From positions 496,001 to 560,000 of the forward strand of contig NZ_AP019829.2 of NCBI RefSeq assembly GCF_007990545.2: a stretch of DNA of 64,000 bases, read 5' to 3'. Every line of letters begins with the position of its first letter. Positions within the stretch are counted from its first letter, which is position 1. The stretch comes from Leptotrichia wadei. GTDB taxonomy: Bacteria > Fusobacteriota > Fusobacteriia > Fusobacteriales > Leptotrichiaceae. The notes under the pieces were generated by a model that was given only the letters and a program-made list of their open reading frames with translations, was not told the DNA's origin and ran no database searches. Below, piece after piece: positions 36,757 through 44,622 of the stretch. The translations under genes were made by a program, and so were the position numbers.

Positions 36757-37848
36757 ATGAAATATAATTTAGCATTCAAATACAGAATTTATCCAAATAA
36801 AGAGCAGGAATTATTGATAAACAAGACTTTTGGATGTGTTCGTTTTATTTACAATACAATTTTGTATACTGCGAATAAAATTTATGAAGAAACTGGAAAA
36901 AATAAAATAATTACACCTGCCAGTTTGAAAAGTGAAAATCAATTTTTAAAAGAAGTGGACAGTCTAGCACTTTCAAATGCTCAATTAAATGTAAGACGAT
37001 CGTTTACGAATTTTTTTCATAAGAGAGCGAAGTTTCCAAAGTTCAAATCTAAAAGACTAGTGTTAAAAGTTATACGACAAATTGTGTGAACAATTCGATA
37101 CGAATTGAAGAAAACAAATATTTAGTTTTGCCAAAATTGAAAAAAGTGAAATTGAAATATCATAGAGAAATACCAAAGAATTATAGAATAAAGTCGGTAA
37201 CATTGACAAACAGTAATGGAAATTACTATGTTTCTATTTTGACAGAATTTGAAAAAGAAATTCAAAAAATGCCAAGTAGTGATAAAGTAATTGGACTTGA
37301 TTTTTCAATGTCTGAATTATTTGTCAGTTCTGAAAATCAAAGGGCTGATTATCCAAAATATTTTAAGATGTTGGAAGAAAAATTAAAGAAATTACAAAAT
37401 CATTGTCAAGAAAAGTAAAATTTTCTAAAAATTGGTATAAACAAAAGAAAAAATATCAAAATTGTATGAGTATATCAAAATTGTCGAAGAGATTTTTACA
37501 TAAATTATCAAAAAATTATCTGAAGCGTATAATGCTGTGGTTGTTGAGGATTTGAATATGAAAGGGATGAGTCAGGCATTAAATTTTGGTAAACGTGTAG
37601 GAGATAATGGATGGGGAATGCTTTTGAGGATGGTTGGGTATAAACTGATGTTTTTAGGAAAGCAATTTTTGAAGATAGATAAGTGGTTTCCATCGTCGAA
37701 AACTTGTAGTAAATGTGGAAATGTTAAAGAGAAACTGAAATTATCAGAAAGAAGTTATAAATGTGAGTGCTGTGGGATTGAAATTGATAGAGATTACAAT
37801 GCGGCATTGAATATAAAAAACATTGGAAAAGCGATGTTGGAATATTAA
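36757..37848 (+). pseudogene. tnpB: TnpB (IS605 OrfB) with at least three frameshifts
   Basis: Pieces in different frames rebuild a complete TnpB: N-terminal YNLAFKYRIYPNKEQELLIN, RuvC-I VIGLDFSM, RuvC-II VVVEDLNMKGM, zinc finger CSKCGNVKE...CECCG and RuvC-III DRDYNAALNI. Shifts occur near 37060 (after FKSKR), near 37400 in a run of A (LKKLQ) and near 37515 (KLSKN), probably single-base losses in A tracts. TnpB proteins are RNA-guided nucleases that protect the transposon site. The catalytic residues remain but no full protein can be made. AAAAGGAGGTG gives a strong start at 36757. Confidence 0.88.
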
Positions 37849-37962
37849 GAAAATAAAAGAAAACAGGGCAGGGACTGCCCGAAGAGCTTGGTAAATATAT
37901 TTGGCTAGCAAAAGCAGATACTTCCCAAGAAGCTCCCGCTTCTAAAAGCGGGAGTAGTTCAC
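37849..37962 (+). ncRNA. right-end RNA (omegaRNA/reRNA-like) of the tnpB element
   Basis: Directly after tnpB come two clean hairpins, GGGCAG-GGA-CTGCCC (37866-37880) and the 9-bp stem at 37933-37954, ending in TAGTTCAC. In this transposon family the RNA from the 3' end of tnpB forms the nuclease scaffold and the flanking DNA is the guide. Here the guide would begin at 37963 with ATTGTTGAATTGTCGATAAA. The RNA part looks intact although its protein is not. Confidence 0.6.
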
Positions 37963-38134
37963 ATTGTTGAATTGTCGATAAAAAATTTATACTATTCCCC
38001 GTTTAAAAAGCGGATATTTATTTTAATTATTTAAGAATAAATATCAGGTTTAATCTGCTAAAAAGATTTACAATGTATTCGTTATTCAAATGGGGTTCAG
38101 TATTAGAGCGAATTAAAGAAATTATTCTTTATAT

Positions 38135-38416
38135 TCAAAAACTATAATAGATCCTTGCAATTTCTGTAGGTGATTTTCCATCTGCTCCGATTATATTACC
38201 AGTTATATCTGTTGCAATGTAATTTTTTTTATCAGAACTCACAAGAACTATACGGTAACGATTATTTGTTTTAAAGTATTTTATTACATCTCTTTGAATA
38301 TTTTTACCATCTGCATTTAAAGAAACTATGTATAAGGCTTTATTCCTTATGAAGTTATTAGCAATGAATTTTGTTAAGCCTTTATTTTCCCATCTTTTGC
38401 ATATACATATTATCAA
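38135..38416 (-). CDS. hypothetical protein, possible 3' remnant
   Basis: A 93-codon minus-strand frame in the otherwise empty 700 bp between the tnpB element and the PTS operon. Its product (FIANNFIRNKALYIVSLNAD, RIVLVSSDKKNYIATDITGN, SPTEIARIYYSF) has a balanced, protein-like composition. No good ribosome site precedes the ATG at 38416 and there is no signal peptide, so it may be the C-terminal part of a decayed gene. It is the only minus-strand frame in the window I consider possibly real. Confidence 0.3.
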   Translation of the reverse strand: MIICICKRWENKGLTKFIANNFIRNKALYIVSLNADGKNIQRDVIKYFKTNNRYRIVLVSSDKKNYIATDITGNIIGADGKSPTEIARIYYSF

Positions 38417-38525
38417 AATTTGCTTTGAATATCAAATTATATTAATTTTAATATTATAAAATATATAAAAACATAATAAAAATTAGTATAAAATAATTTT
38501 AATTTATAATTTTTTTTCAAAAAAC

Positions 38526-38553
38526 TTGAAAATGTAAAAAAATGTGGTACACT
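38526..38553 (+). promoter_or_regulatory. promoter of the mannose-type PTS operon
   Basis: TTGAAA (38526-38531), a 16-bp spacer and TACACT (38548-38553). It lies about 118 bp before the IIAB start. No sigma-54 -24/-12 pair and no LevR-type gene is nearby. Confidence 0.5.
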
Positions 38554-38670
38554 TAAAACATAAGGTTGTTTACTTTTTTAGATTTTAAAGGAATTTTAGA
38601 AATCATAAAATTATCAAAAATTTTTAAAAGTGAATACATAAAAATATATTTTGATAGAAGGAGGTTTAAA

Positions 38671-39660
38671 ATGGTAGGAATTATTGTTGCAAGTCACGGT
38701 GAATTTGCTGCTGGTATAAAACAGTCGGCTTCAATGATTCTAGGTGAAGCTGAGTTATTGGAATCAGTTGTTTTTATGCCAAGTGAAGGACCAGATGACT
38801 TATATAAAAAAATTCAAGATGCCATTACAAAACTAGGAACAGAAGAAGTTCTATTTTTAGTTGATTTATGGGGAGGAAGTCCATTTAATCAATCTAATCG
38901 TTTCTTTGAAGAGGATCCTAAAAAGAGAGCGATTGTTGCAGGACTTAATTTACCAATGCTTTTAGCTGCTTTATCAGAAAGAGAAGATGTGGAAACAGCC
39001 CATGAAGTAGCAAAAGCTATTGTTCCAGAAGGAAAGGATCAAGTTAGAGTACGTCCTGAAGATTTACAGCCAAAGGAAGAAGCTCCAAAAGCTGCAGCAC
39101 AAGATGACACACCAAAAGGTGCAATTCCAGCAGGAACAGTTATTGGAGATGGGAAAATTAAATTCGTACTAGCACGTATTGATACACGTTTACTACACGG
39201 GCAAGTTGCGACAAGCTGGACGAAGGCAACAAATCCAAATAGAATAATCGTTGTTTCAGACACAGTTTCAAAAGATGAATTACGTAAGAAATTAATTGAA
39301 CAGGCTGCACCTCCAGGTGTACGTGCACATGTTATTCCACTAGATAAGTTGGTGGAAGTTTCAAAAGATCCAAGATTTGGAAATACAAAAGCGTTATTAC
39401 TATTTGAAAATCCTCAAGATGCACTTTATGTAATTGAAAGAGGTGTTGACATTAAAGAATTAAATGTAGGATCAATGGCTCATTCTGTTGGAAAAGTTAT
39501 GGTTAATAATGTACTTTCAATGGATCAAAAAGATGTTGATACTTACAAAAAACTTAGAGATTTAGGTGTAAAATTTGATGTTAGAAAAGTTGCCGCTGAT
39601 AAACGTGCAGATTTATTCAAATTAATTTCAGAAAAAGCAAACGAAGGATTAAAACTTTAA
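38671..39660 (+). CDS. manX: PTS mannose-family EIIAB component
   Basis: 329 residues from ATG 38671, which has GAAGGAGG about 8 bp upstream; the frame is open further back to 38566 without a start signal. The IIA domain (residues 1-130) has the phosphorylated His9 in VASHGEFAAGIKQSASM. A Pro/Ala/Lys-rich linker (about 131-165) leads to the IIB domain with phospho-His176 in ARIDTRLLHGQVATSW. It passes phosphate from HPr to the incoming sugar. Followed by IIC and IID genes at 15-bp and 19-bp gaps, it forms the standard man operon. Sugar specificity (mannose, glucose, fructose or amino sugar) cannot be fixed. Confidence 0.93.
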   Translation: MVGIIVASHGEFAAGIKQSASMILGEAELLESVVFMPSEGPDDLYKKIQDAITKLGTEEVLFLVDLWGGSPFNQSNRFFEEDPKKRAIVAGLNLPMLLAALSEREDVETAHEVAKAIVPEGKDQVRVRPEDLQPKEEAPKAAAQDDTPKGAIPAGTVIGDGKIKFVLARIDTRLLHGQVATSWTKATNPNRIIVVSDTVSKDELRKKLIEQAAPPGVRAHVIPLDKLVEVSKDPRFGNTKALLLFENPQDALYVIERGVDIKELNVGSMAHSVGKVMVNNVLSMDQKDVDTYKKLRDLGVKFDVRKVAADKRADLFKLISEKANEGLKL

Positions 39661-39675
39661 TTTTAGGAGGATGTT

Positions 39676-40500
39676 ATGGATTTTAATATTTTAGCAGTTA
39701 TTTTAATATTAATTGTCGCATTTTTAGCAGGAATGGAAGGTATTCTTGACCAATTCCAATTCCATCAGCCAATTATTGCGTGTTCATTAGTTGGTCTTGC
39801 GACAGGACACATGAAAGAATGTATTATGTTAGGTGGAGCATTGCAGTTAATGGCTTTAGGTTGGGCAAACGTAGGGGCAGCAGTTGCTCCGGACGCTGCA
39901 CTTGCTTCTGTAGCTTCAGCAATTATTTTTGTTAAGGCAGGAAAATTTGATGCTGCAGGTCAAAATGTGGCGATTGGTACAGCGATTGCACTTGCAACAG
40001 CTGGATTGGTTTTGACTATGGTTGTTCGTACTTTATCAGTAGTTATTGTTCACCAAGCTGATAGAGAAGCTGAAAAAGGTAATTTCAAAGGTGTAGAATT
40101 GTGGCACATGGTTGCACTTGCTTGTCAAGGTTTGCGTATTGCTATTCCTGCTTTATTGTTGTTATTTATACCTTCTCACGTTATTCAACATGCTCTTAAT
40201 TCATTGCCAAAATGGTTTACTGATGGAATGACAATAGGTGGAGGATTTGTAGTAGCAGTAGGTTATGCAATGGTAATTAACTTAATGGCTACAAAAGAAG
40301 TATGGCCATTCTTCTTCTTAGGATTTGCAATTGCACCGTTAAATGAACTTACACTAATTGCTACAGGAATTATAGGTGTCTGTGCAGCTATCATTTACTT
40401 AAATGTTACAAGTAATGGTGGCGGTGGCAATAGTGGTGGAGGAGATGGAGGTTCATCAGCTTCAGGAGATCCACTAGGTGACATCTTAAATGACTATTAA
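39676..40500 (+). CDS. manY: PTS mannose-family EIIC component
   Basis: 274 residues, an integral membrane transport subunit. Many hydrophobic segments are visible (FNILAVILILIVAFLAGMEG, LGGALQLMALGWANVGAAVA, LVLTMVVRTLSVVIV). The EIIC signature GGALQLMALGWANVGAA..PD is clear. A Gly/Ser-rich tail (GGGGNSGGGDGGSSASG) ends the protein. With IID it forms the sugar channel. GGAGGATG precedes the ATG. Confidence 0.94.
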   Translation: MDFNILAVILILIVAFLAGMEGILDQFQFHQPIIACSLVGLATGHMKECIMLGGALQLMALGWANVGAAVAPDAALASVASAIIFVKAGKFDAAGQNVAIGTAIALATAGLVLTMVVRTLSVVIVHQADREAEKGNFKGVELWHMVALACQGLRIAIPALLLLFIPSHVIQHALNSLPKWFTDGMTIGGGFVVAVGYAMVINLMATKEVWPFFFLGFAIAPLNELTLIATGIIGVCAAIIYLNVTSNGGGGNSGGGDGGSSASGDPLGDILNDY

Positions 40501-40519
40501 TCTAAAGGAGGAATAAGAA

Positions 40520-41455
40520 ATGGCAGAAGACAAAATAAAATCATCAAATGATAAAATAAAACTATCAAAAGCTGATCGTCGTAGTGTAATGCTTCGTTCT
40601 CAATTTTTACAAGGTTCTTGGAATTACGAACGTATGCAAAATGGAGGTTGGGCTTATTCATTAATCCCAGCATTGAAAAAATTATACCCAAATAAAGATG
40701 ACGCAGCAGCGGCTTTAAAAAGACACTTGGAATTTTTTAACACTCACCCGTATATTGCTGCACCAATTTTAGGAGTAACTCTTGCTTTGGAAGAAGAAAA
40801 AGCCAACGGAGCGGCAATAGATGATGCGGCTATTCAAGGGGTAAAAGTTGGAATGATGGGACCACTTGCGGGAATAGGAGATCCAGTATTCTGGTTCACA
40901 ATACGTCCAATATTAGGAGCAATTGCAGCTTCTCTTGCAACAAGCGGTTCAGTTATCGCACCATTGTTCTTTTTCATTATATGGAATGTAATTCGTATTG
41001 CTTTCTTATGGTATACCCAAGAATTTGGTTACCAAAAAGGTTCAGAAATTACAAAAGATTTATCAGGTGGATTGTTGCAAACTATAACTAAAGGTGCATC
41101 TATTTTAGGTATGTTTATTATGGGTATTTTGGTTCAACGTTGGATTACAATCAAATTTCCAAGAGTTATATCACGAGTTCCACTAGCTGACGGAGCTTAT
41201 ATAAAATTTCCAAATGGTTCAGTAACTGGTCCTCAATTACAAAAAATTCTTGAAGATTTCGGAAATAAATTATCACTTTCAAATACACAGATAACAACTT
41301 TACAAGATAACTTAGATAAATTAGTACCAGGACTAGCCGCATTATTATTGACTTTCTTATGTATGTGGCTACTTAAGAAAAAAGTCAGTCCAATCTTAAT
41401 TATCTTTGGATTATTCTTAGTTGGAATTGTAGGACATGTAGTTGGAATATTCTAA
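40520..41455 (+). CDS. manZ: PTS mannose-family EIID component
   Basis: 311 residues. The N-terminal cytosolic part has the IID signature RSQFLQGSWNYERMQNGGWA, then GVTLALEEEKANG and GPLAGIGDPVFW. Membrane segments lie near the C-terminus (LLLTFLCMWLLKKKVSPILI and IFGLFLVGIVGHVVGIF). It works with EIIC in sugar translocation. AAAGGAGGAATAAG precedes the ATG. A strong terminator follows before the DUF956 gene, so part of the transcription may stop here. Confidence 0.94.
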   Translation: MAEDKIKSSNDKIKLSKADRRSVMLRSQFLQGSWNYERMQNGGWAYSLIPALKKLYPNKDDAAAALKRHLEFFNTHPYIAAPILGVTLALEEEKANGAAIDDAAIQGVKVGMMGPLAGIGDPVFWFTIRPILGAIAASLATSGSVIAPLFFFIIWNVIRIAFLWYTQEFGYQKGSEITKDLSGGLLQTITKGASILGMFIMGILVQRWITIKFPRVISRVPLADGAYIKFPNGSVTGPQLQKILEDFGNKLSLSNTQITTLQDNLDKLVPGLAALLLTFLCMWLLKKKVSPILIIFGLFLVGIVGHVVGIF

Positions 41456-41504
41456 ATTAAAGATCGTTAAAATCTGATTTTACATTGAAAGTCTATGTGT
41501 AATA

Positions 41505-41535
41505 AAAAAGTTGGAACTAAAAATCCAACTTTTTT
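41505..41535 (+). terminator. rho-independent terminator after manZ
   Basis: A perfect 11-bp stem, AAAAAGTTGGA (41505-41515) and TCCAACTTTTT (41524-41534), closes an 8-nt loop and ends in T residues. It separates the three transport genes from the DUF956 gene, which may be transcribed at a lower level by read-through. Confidence 0.8.
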
Positions 41536-41696
41536 AATAATTAGAGTAGAAATAAAAAATAAAGAAATGGGGAATAAAATTGGCTATTTCATTAAATACA
41601 AAAGTATTATTTATGACAAAGGCAAATTCTTTATCTGGAATGATTGGAAATAAAAACGGTGATGTACTTATAGGTGATAAGGCTTTTGAATTTTAT

Positions 41697-42200
41697 TAAA
41701 TAGTGCAAGAACACTCGCAACTTTAGTCGTGAGATGAATTGCACGAAAATTTTAGTAAGCATATAGGGAAACTTGTATGTAGATACAGAGAGAAGCTGTA
41801 CAACAAAGAAACTGAATTGCTGGGAACTCTTAAAGCTAGTATGACCACAACATAATACTTAAGTGAGGATATGGTATAAGTGTGAAGGTAGCGAAAGCAG
41901 AAAAAATATACTAGATGGTGCAAGGTTAAATCCTAAGTGCTATAAACAATAGACAATCAGCAGCTAAGCCTGAAAAGGAAAGTTCAACGACTATCCCTCG
42001 TGAGGGGAGTACAATACAAGCGGTTGGTATTGGAAGTGGTTTCGCCTAAATCTTAGGTAGTAACAAATATAATTGTTATGAATATAAGATATGGATAAGA
42101 TATAGTCTGTGCTTGTTAGAGATAACAAGAAGTTCAAGATATTCTTTTCTCCTTAACTTGTTAAGGAGTGAAAATATTAGGAGAACTGCATAAGTAGTAG
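41697..42200 (+). ncRNA. group I intron, 5' catalytic portion
   Basis: Conserved segments are seen in order. P is AATTGCTGGGAA (41815-41826) and Q is AATCAGCAGC (41955-41964), whose CAGC pairs with P's GCTG. R is GTTCAACGACTA (41982-41993) and S is AAGATATAGTC (42097-42107). R and S pair to make P7, the guanosine-binding site. An internal guide is available: GTGAGAT at about 41731-41737 can pair with the 5' exon end ATTTTAT, finishing in the usual U-G. The last intron base would be G43651, after the tnpB gene. The 3' limit of the core given here is approximate. Confidence 0.85.
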
Positions 42201-42325
42201 CGAACTTATGTGAACGACACTTCCCACTGTTGTGGGGTTTTAAAAACTTTAAAAATATTTAAAAATAAACAAATAAAATGTAGAATACATGGTATAATAT
42301 CTCTGATGAAAAGGAGGTGATATCT

Positions 42326-43573
42326 ATGTATTTAACTTTAAAACAGCAGGTAAAACATCTTAGTAAAAAGGAGTTTAGGAATTTAAAATACTTATCTCAT
42401 ATAGCCAAGAACTTAACTAATGAAGCTATATATAATGTTAGACAACACTATTTTCAAAATAAAAAGTATTTAAGCTATAACGAAAACTATAAAATGCTTA
42501 AAAATAGTAAGAACTATAAGAAGTTAAATTCTAATATGGCTCAACAAATTCTAAAAGAAGCAGACGGAAGTTTCAAATCATTTTTTGGACTTTTAAAACT
42601 TGCTAAAAATGGTCAATATGATAATAAAAAAATAAAATTACCTAAATATCTTGCTAAAGATGGATTTACAACTCTTGTTATAGGTTTTGTTAGATTAAAA
42701 GATGGTATGCTGATTATTCCTTATTCAAATTTATTTAGAAAGACACATAAGGAAATCGCAATAAAACTACCACCAGTATTAAAAAACAAGAAAATAAAAG
42801 AGATCAGAATAATACCAAAACAACATTCTAGGTACTTTGAAATTCAATATACTTATGAAGTAGAGGAAGTTCAAAGGGAATTAAATAAAGAAAATGCACT
42901 AGGAATTGATTTAGGTATAAACAATCTTTGCACTTGTGTTACAAATACTGGAGCTTCATTCCTAATAGATGGTAGAAAATTAAAATCAATAAATCAATAC
43001 TATAACAAGACAAATGCAAAATTGCAAAGCATTAAAGATAAGCAAAAGATAGAGCATATAACATTAAGGCAAAAAAGAATAGTTAGAAAAAGAAATAATC
43101 GTATAAATGATTATCTTTCAAAGGCAGCAAGAATAATAATAAATTATTGTCTTAATAATGATATAGGAAAACTAGTTTTAGGATATAACGAGAATTTTCA
43201 AAGAAATTCAAATATAGGAAGCATAAATAATCAAAATTTTGTAAATATACCATATGGAAAATTAAGAGATAAATTAATATATCTATGTAAACTATATGGA
43301 ATAGAATTTAAACTGCAAGAAGAAAGTTATACATCAAAAGCAAGTTTCTTTGATGGAGATGAAATCCCAGTATATGATAAAGAAAATCCGCAAGAATATA
43401 TATTCAGTGGAAAAAGGATAAAAAGAGGACTATATCAAACAAGCACAGGTAAACTCATAAATGCGGATTGTAATGGAGCATTAAATATTCTAAGAAAAAG
43501 TAAAGTTGTGGACTTAAGCGTCCTATACAATAGAGGTGAACTGAACACGCCTAAAAGAATAAGGGTAGTGTAA
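42326..43573 (+). CDS. tnpB: TnpB, RNA-guided nuclease of the IStron
   Basis: 415 residues from ATG 42326, chosen because AAGGAGGTGA lies just upstream; the in-frame GTG at 42317 is part of that site. RuvC-I is GIDLGINNL (Asp195), the RuvC-II region is KLVLGYNENFQ with candidate Glu289, and RuvC-III is INADCNGALNI (Asp381). The usual CxxC zinc finger is absent; in its place is QEESYTSKASFFDGDEIP...SGKRIKRGLY, typical of a TnpB subgroup. The gene is intact, unlike the tnpB at 36757. TnpB uses RNA from the element's 3' end to cut empty target sites and so keep the element. Confidence 0.9.
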   Translation: MYLTLKQQVKHLSKKEFRNLKYLSHIAKNLTNEAIYNVRQHYFQNKKYLSYNENYKMLKNSKNYKKLNSNMAQQILKEADGSFKSFFGLLKLAKNGQYDNKKIKLPKYLAKDGFTTLVIGFVRLKDGMLIIPYSNLFRKTHKEIAIKLPPVLKNKKIKEIRIIPKQHSRYFEIQYTYEVEEVQRELNKENALGIDLGINNLCTCVTNTGASFLIDGRKLKSINQYYNKTNAKLQSIKDKQKIEHITLRQKRIVRKRNNRINDYLSKAARIIINYCLNNDIGKLVLGYNENFQRNSNIGSINNQNFVNIPYGKLRDKLIYLCKLYGIEFKLQEESYTSKASFFDGDEIPVYDKENPQEYIFSGKRIKRGLYQTSTGKLINADCNGALNILRKSKVVDLSVLYNRGELNTPKRIRVV

Positions 43574-43623
43574 AGCTATCAAACTTCTTAGAAAATTTTT
43601 AAATATTTTTAAAGATTTTAGAA

Positions 43624-43651
43624 CCCATGACTTCAGTCGTGGGAGGTTCAG
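43624..43651 (+). ncRNA. IStron right-end hairpin, 3' splice site and guide junction
   Basis: A 9-bp stem, CCCATGACT with AGTCGTGGG (one G-U pair), is followed by AGGTTCAG. This is both the probable 3' end of the TnpB guide RNA scaffold and the 3' splice site of the intron, so one transcript can serve one purpose or the other. The guide would start at 43652 (AATTCAAGAAATCCTGAAGA), which is the 3' exon. Confidence 0.6.
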
Positions 43652-43934
43652 AATTCAAGAAATCCTGAAGATTATATTCAAATTCCATGGGATGAAATAA
43701 TGAGAGTAAGAGCACAATTATTTTTTCGTGATAAATACATTCGTGGATTTTTTATTGACACTAAAAGTGCGGGCTCATATAACTTTGTTGTAAAAAATGC
43801 TGGAAAAACGCTAAAAACTATGCGGGATTTTCTTGGAAATGAAAAAATTGTAAGAAATAAACCTGTTCTGTCATTGAAAAGAGTATTGGAATGGTTTAAG
43901 AGAAAAAAATAAAAAAATATAAAGGAGACTTGTT

Positions 43935-44390
43935 ATGAAAAAAAATTTAAAATTTTTGTTTATTTGTTTTGTCTTTTTAATTTCGTTTAATGTTTTTTCT
44001 GATGGTATGGTATTTGCAAAAAAAGTGCCACTTGAAGAATTACCTGAAACTGTGGAAAGTGATATGAGAAATGGAACAATGGGGTATCTTTCAAATCAAC
44101 AATGTTTTGTATCAACATACAGATCTTTTTACAAAAATTCTGGTCTTGATCACGTAAATATTTATGCAACTTGTATTGATACATATCCTAATCGGAAAAT
44201 AGAATGGGATAATCCCAAAATTCCAAAAGGTACTGAAAAAAAGACTATCCATATTATGGGAAAAAATACTTCACAAAGAATGTTAGATGAAATGAAAAAA
44301 GGGAAAAATGCCTTTCTTATAAAAAAACTTTATTACTATAAATCTTCAGATAAAAATTATAAAAAAGGTGAATACTATTATTTTGACTAA
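43935..44390 (+). CDS. secreted hypothetical protein
   Basis: 151 residues. The N-terminus MKKNLKFLFICFVFLISFNV is a signal peptide with likely cleavage near FSDG or VFA. The mature part has two Cys (QQCFVSTY and YATCIDTYP) that could form a disulfide in the periplasm, and ends in a Tyr/Lys-rich tail. AAAGGAGACTTG precedes the ATG. A terminator follows at 44437. It lies just after the DUF956 gene but has no visible link to sugar uptake. Family not recognised. Confidence 0.7.
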   Translation: MKKNLKFLFICFVFLISFNVFSDGMVFAKKVPLEELPETVESDMRNGTMGYLSNQQCFVSTYRSFYKNSGLDHVNIYATCIDTYPNRKIEWDNPKIPKGTEKKTIHIMGKNTSQRMLDEMKKGKNAFLIKKLYYYKSSDKNYKKGEYYYFD

Positions 44391-44436
44391 TAAATTTGTT
44401 TGATAATTTTAGTTTGAAATTTTTAAAAATTTTTAG

Positions 44437-44464
44437 CAAGGGATTTTATTCCCTTGTTATTTTG
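44437..44464 (+). terminator. rho-independent terminator
   Basis: CAAGGGA (44437-44443) and TCCCTTG (44450-44456) form a 7-bp stem with a 6-nt loop, followed by a T-rich stretch. It closes the 43935 gene. Confidence 0.7.
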
Positions 44465-44560
44465 TATTTAAATCTATATCAATTCTAGACAAATCTATTA
44501 TATAAAGGAAAGATTTTCAAAAAAATATTTGTAAAATTTATGGAAAAAACTTTTTAAAAA

Positions 44561-44569
44561 TGTTACAAT
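44561..44569 (+). promoter_or_regulatory. possible extended -10 for nadK
   Basis: TGTTACAAT carries the TGn extension and a TACAAT -10 about 55 bp before nadK. No convincing -35 is seen. Confidence 0.3.
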
Positions 44570-44622
44570 ACTTTACAAAGGAAAAAAATATTTTGAAATT
44601 TTATTTTTAAGAGGTATTTATT

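Larger units (their letters stand above)
36597..37962 (+). mobile_element. IS200/IS605-type element, tnpB only, degenerate
   Basis: The left end holds a hairpin (CTCCGACTT with AAGTGGGAG, ending GAGATGAATTGC) that is shared in layout with the left end of the IStron at 41697. A broken tnpB follows, and the right end has the strong stem CTCCCGCTT-CTAA-AAGCGGGAG before TAGTTCAC at 37962. There is no tnpA. The left boundary near 36597 is estimated by alignment with the IStron; the right boundary is the usual TTCAC end. Confidence 0.8.
41697..43651 (+). mobile_element. IStron: group I intron fused to an IS605-type tnpB element
   Basis: The insert has a group I intron core at the 5' end (P, Q, R, S at 41815-42107), a complete tnpB (42326-43573) and a hairpin right end at 43624-43643. 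It is bounded on the left by ...GAATTTTAT and on the right by AATTCAAG.... Removing exactly 41697-43651 restores the DUF956 reading frame, and the insert ends in G, as group I introns do. This is the design of IStrons known from Clostridioides difficile (CdISt1) and Bacillus. The element has no tnpA, so it would need a transposase in trans. Boundaries could shift by one or two bases. Confidence 0.88.
41580..43912 (+). pseudogene. manO: DUF956 gene (ManO-like) split by an IStron; may be rejoined by RNA splicing
   Basis: The first part (41580-41696, TTG start with GGGGA upstream) encodes MAISLNTKVLFMTKANSLSG...IGDKAFEFY. The second part (43652-43912) continues NSRNPEDYIQIPWDEIMRVR to SLKRVLEWFKRKK. 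Joined, they give a 125-residue DUF956 protein, a small partner or regulator commonly encoded at the end of mannose-PTS operons. At the DNA level the frame is cut by 1955 bp of inserted sequence. Because the insert carries a group I intron, the mRNA could be spliced so that the protein is still made. A 70-codon frame from ATG 43700 is only the 3' part. The pseudogene label refers to the DNA, not to proven loss of function. Confidence 0.82.

Noticed and set aside
43700-43912. An independent 70-residue gene after the IStron
   Set aside because: It is the 3' exon of the DUF956 gene; the upstream codons NSRNPEDYIQIPWDEI belong to the same protein.
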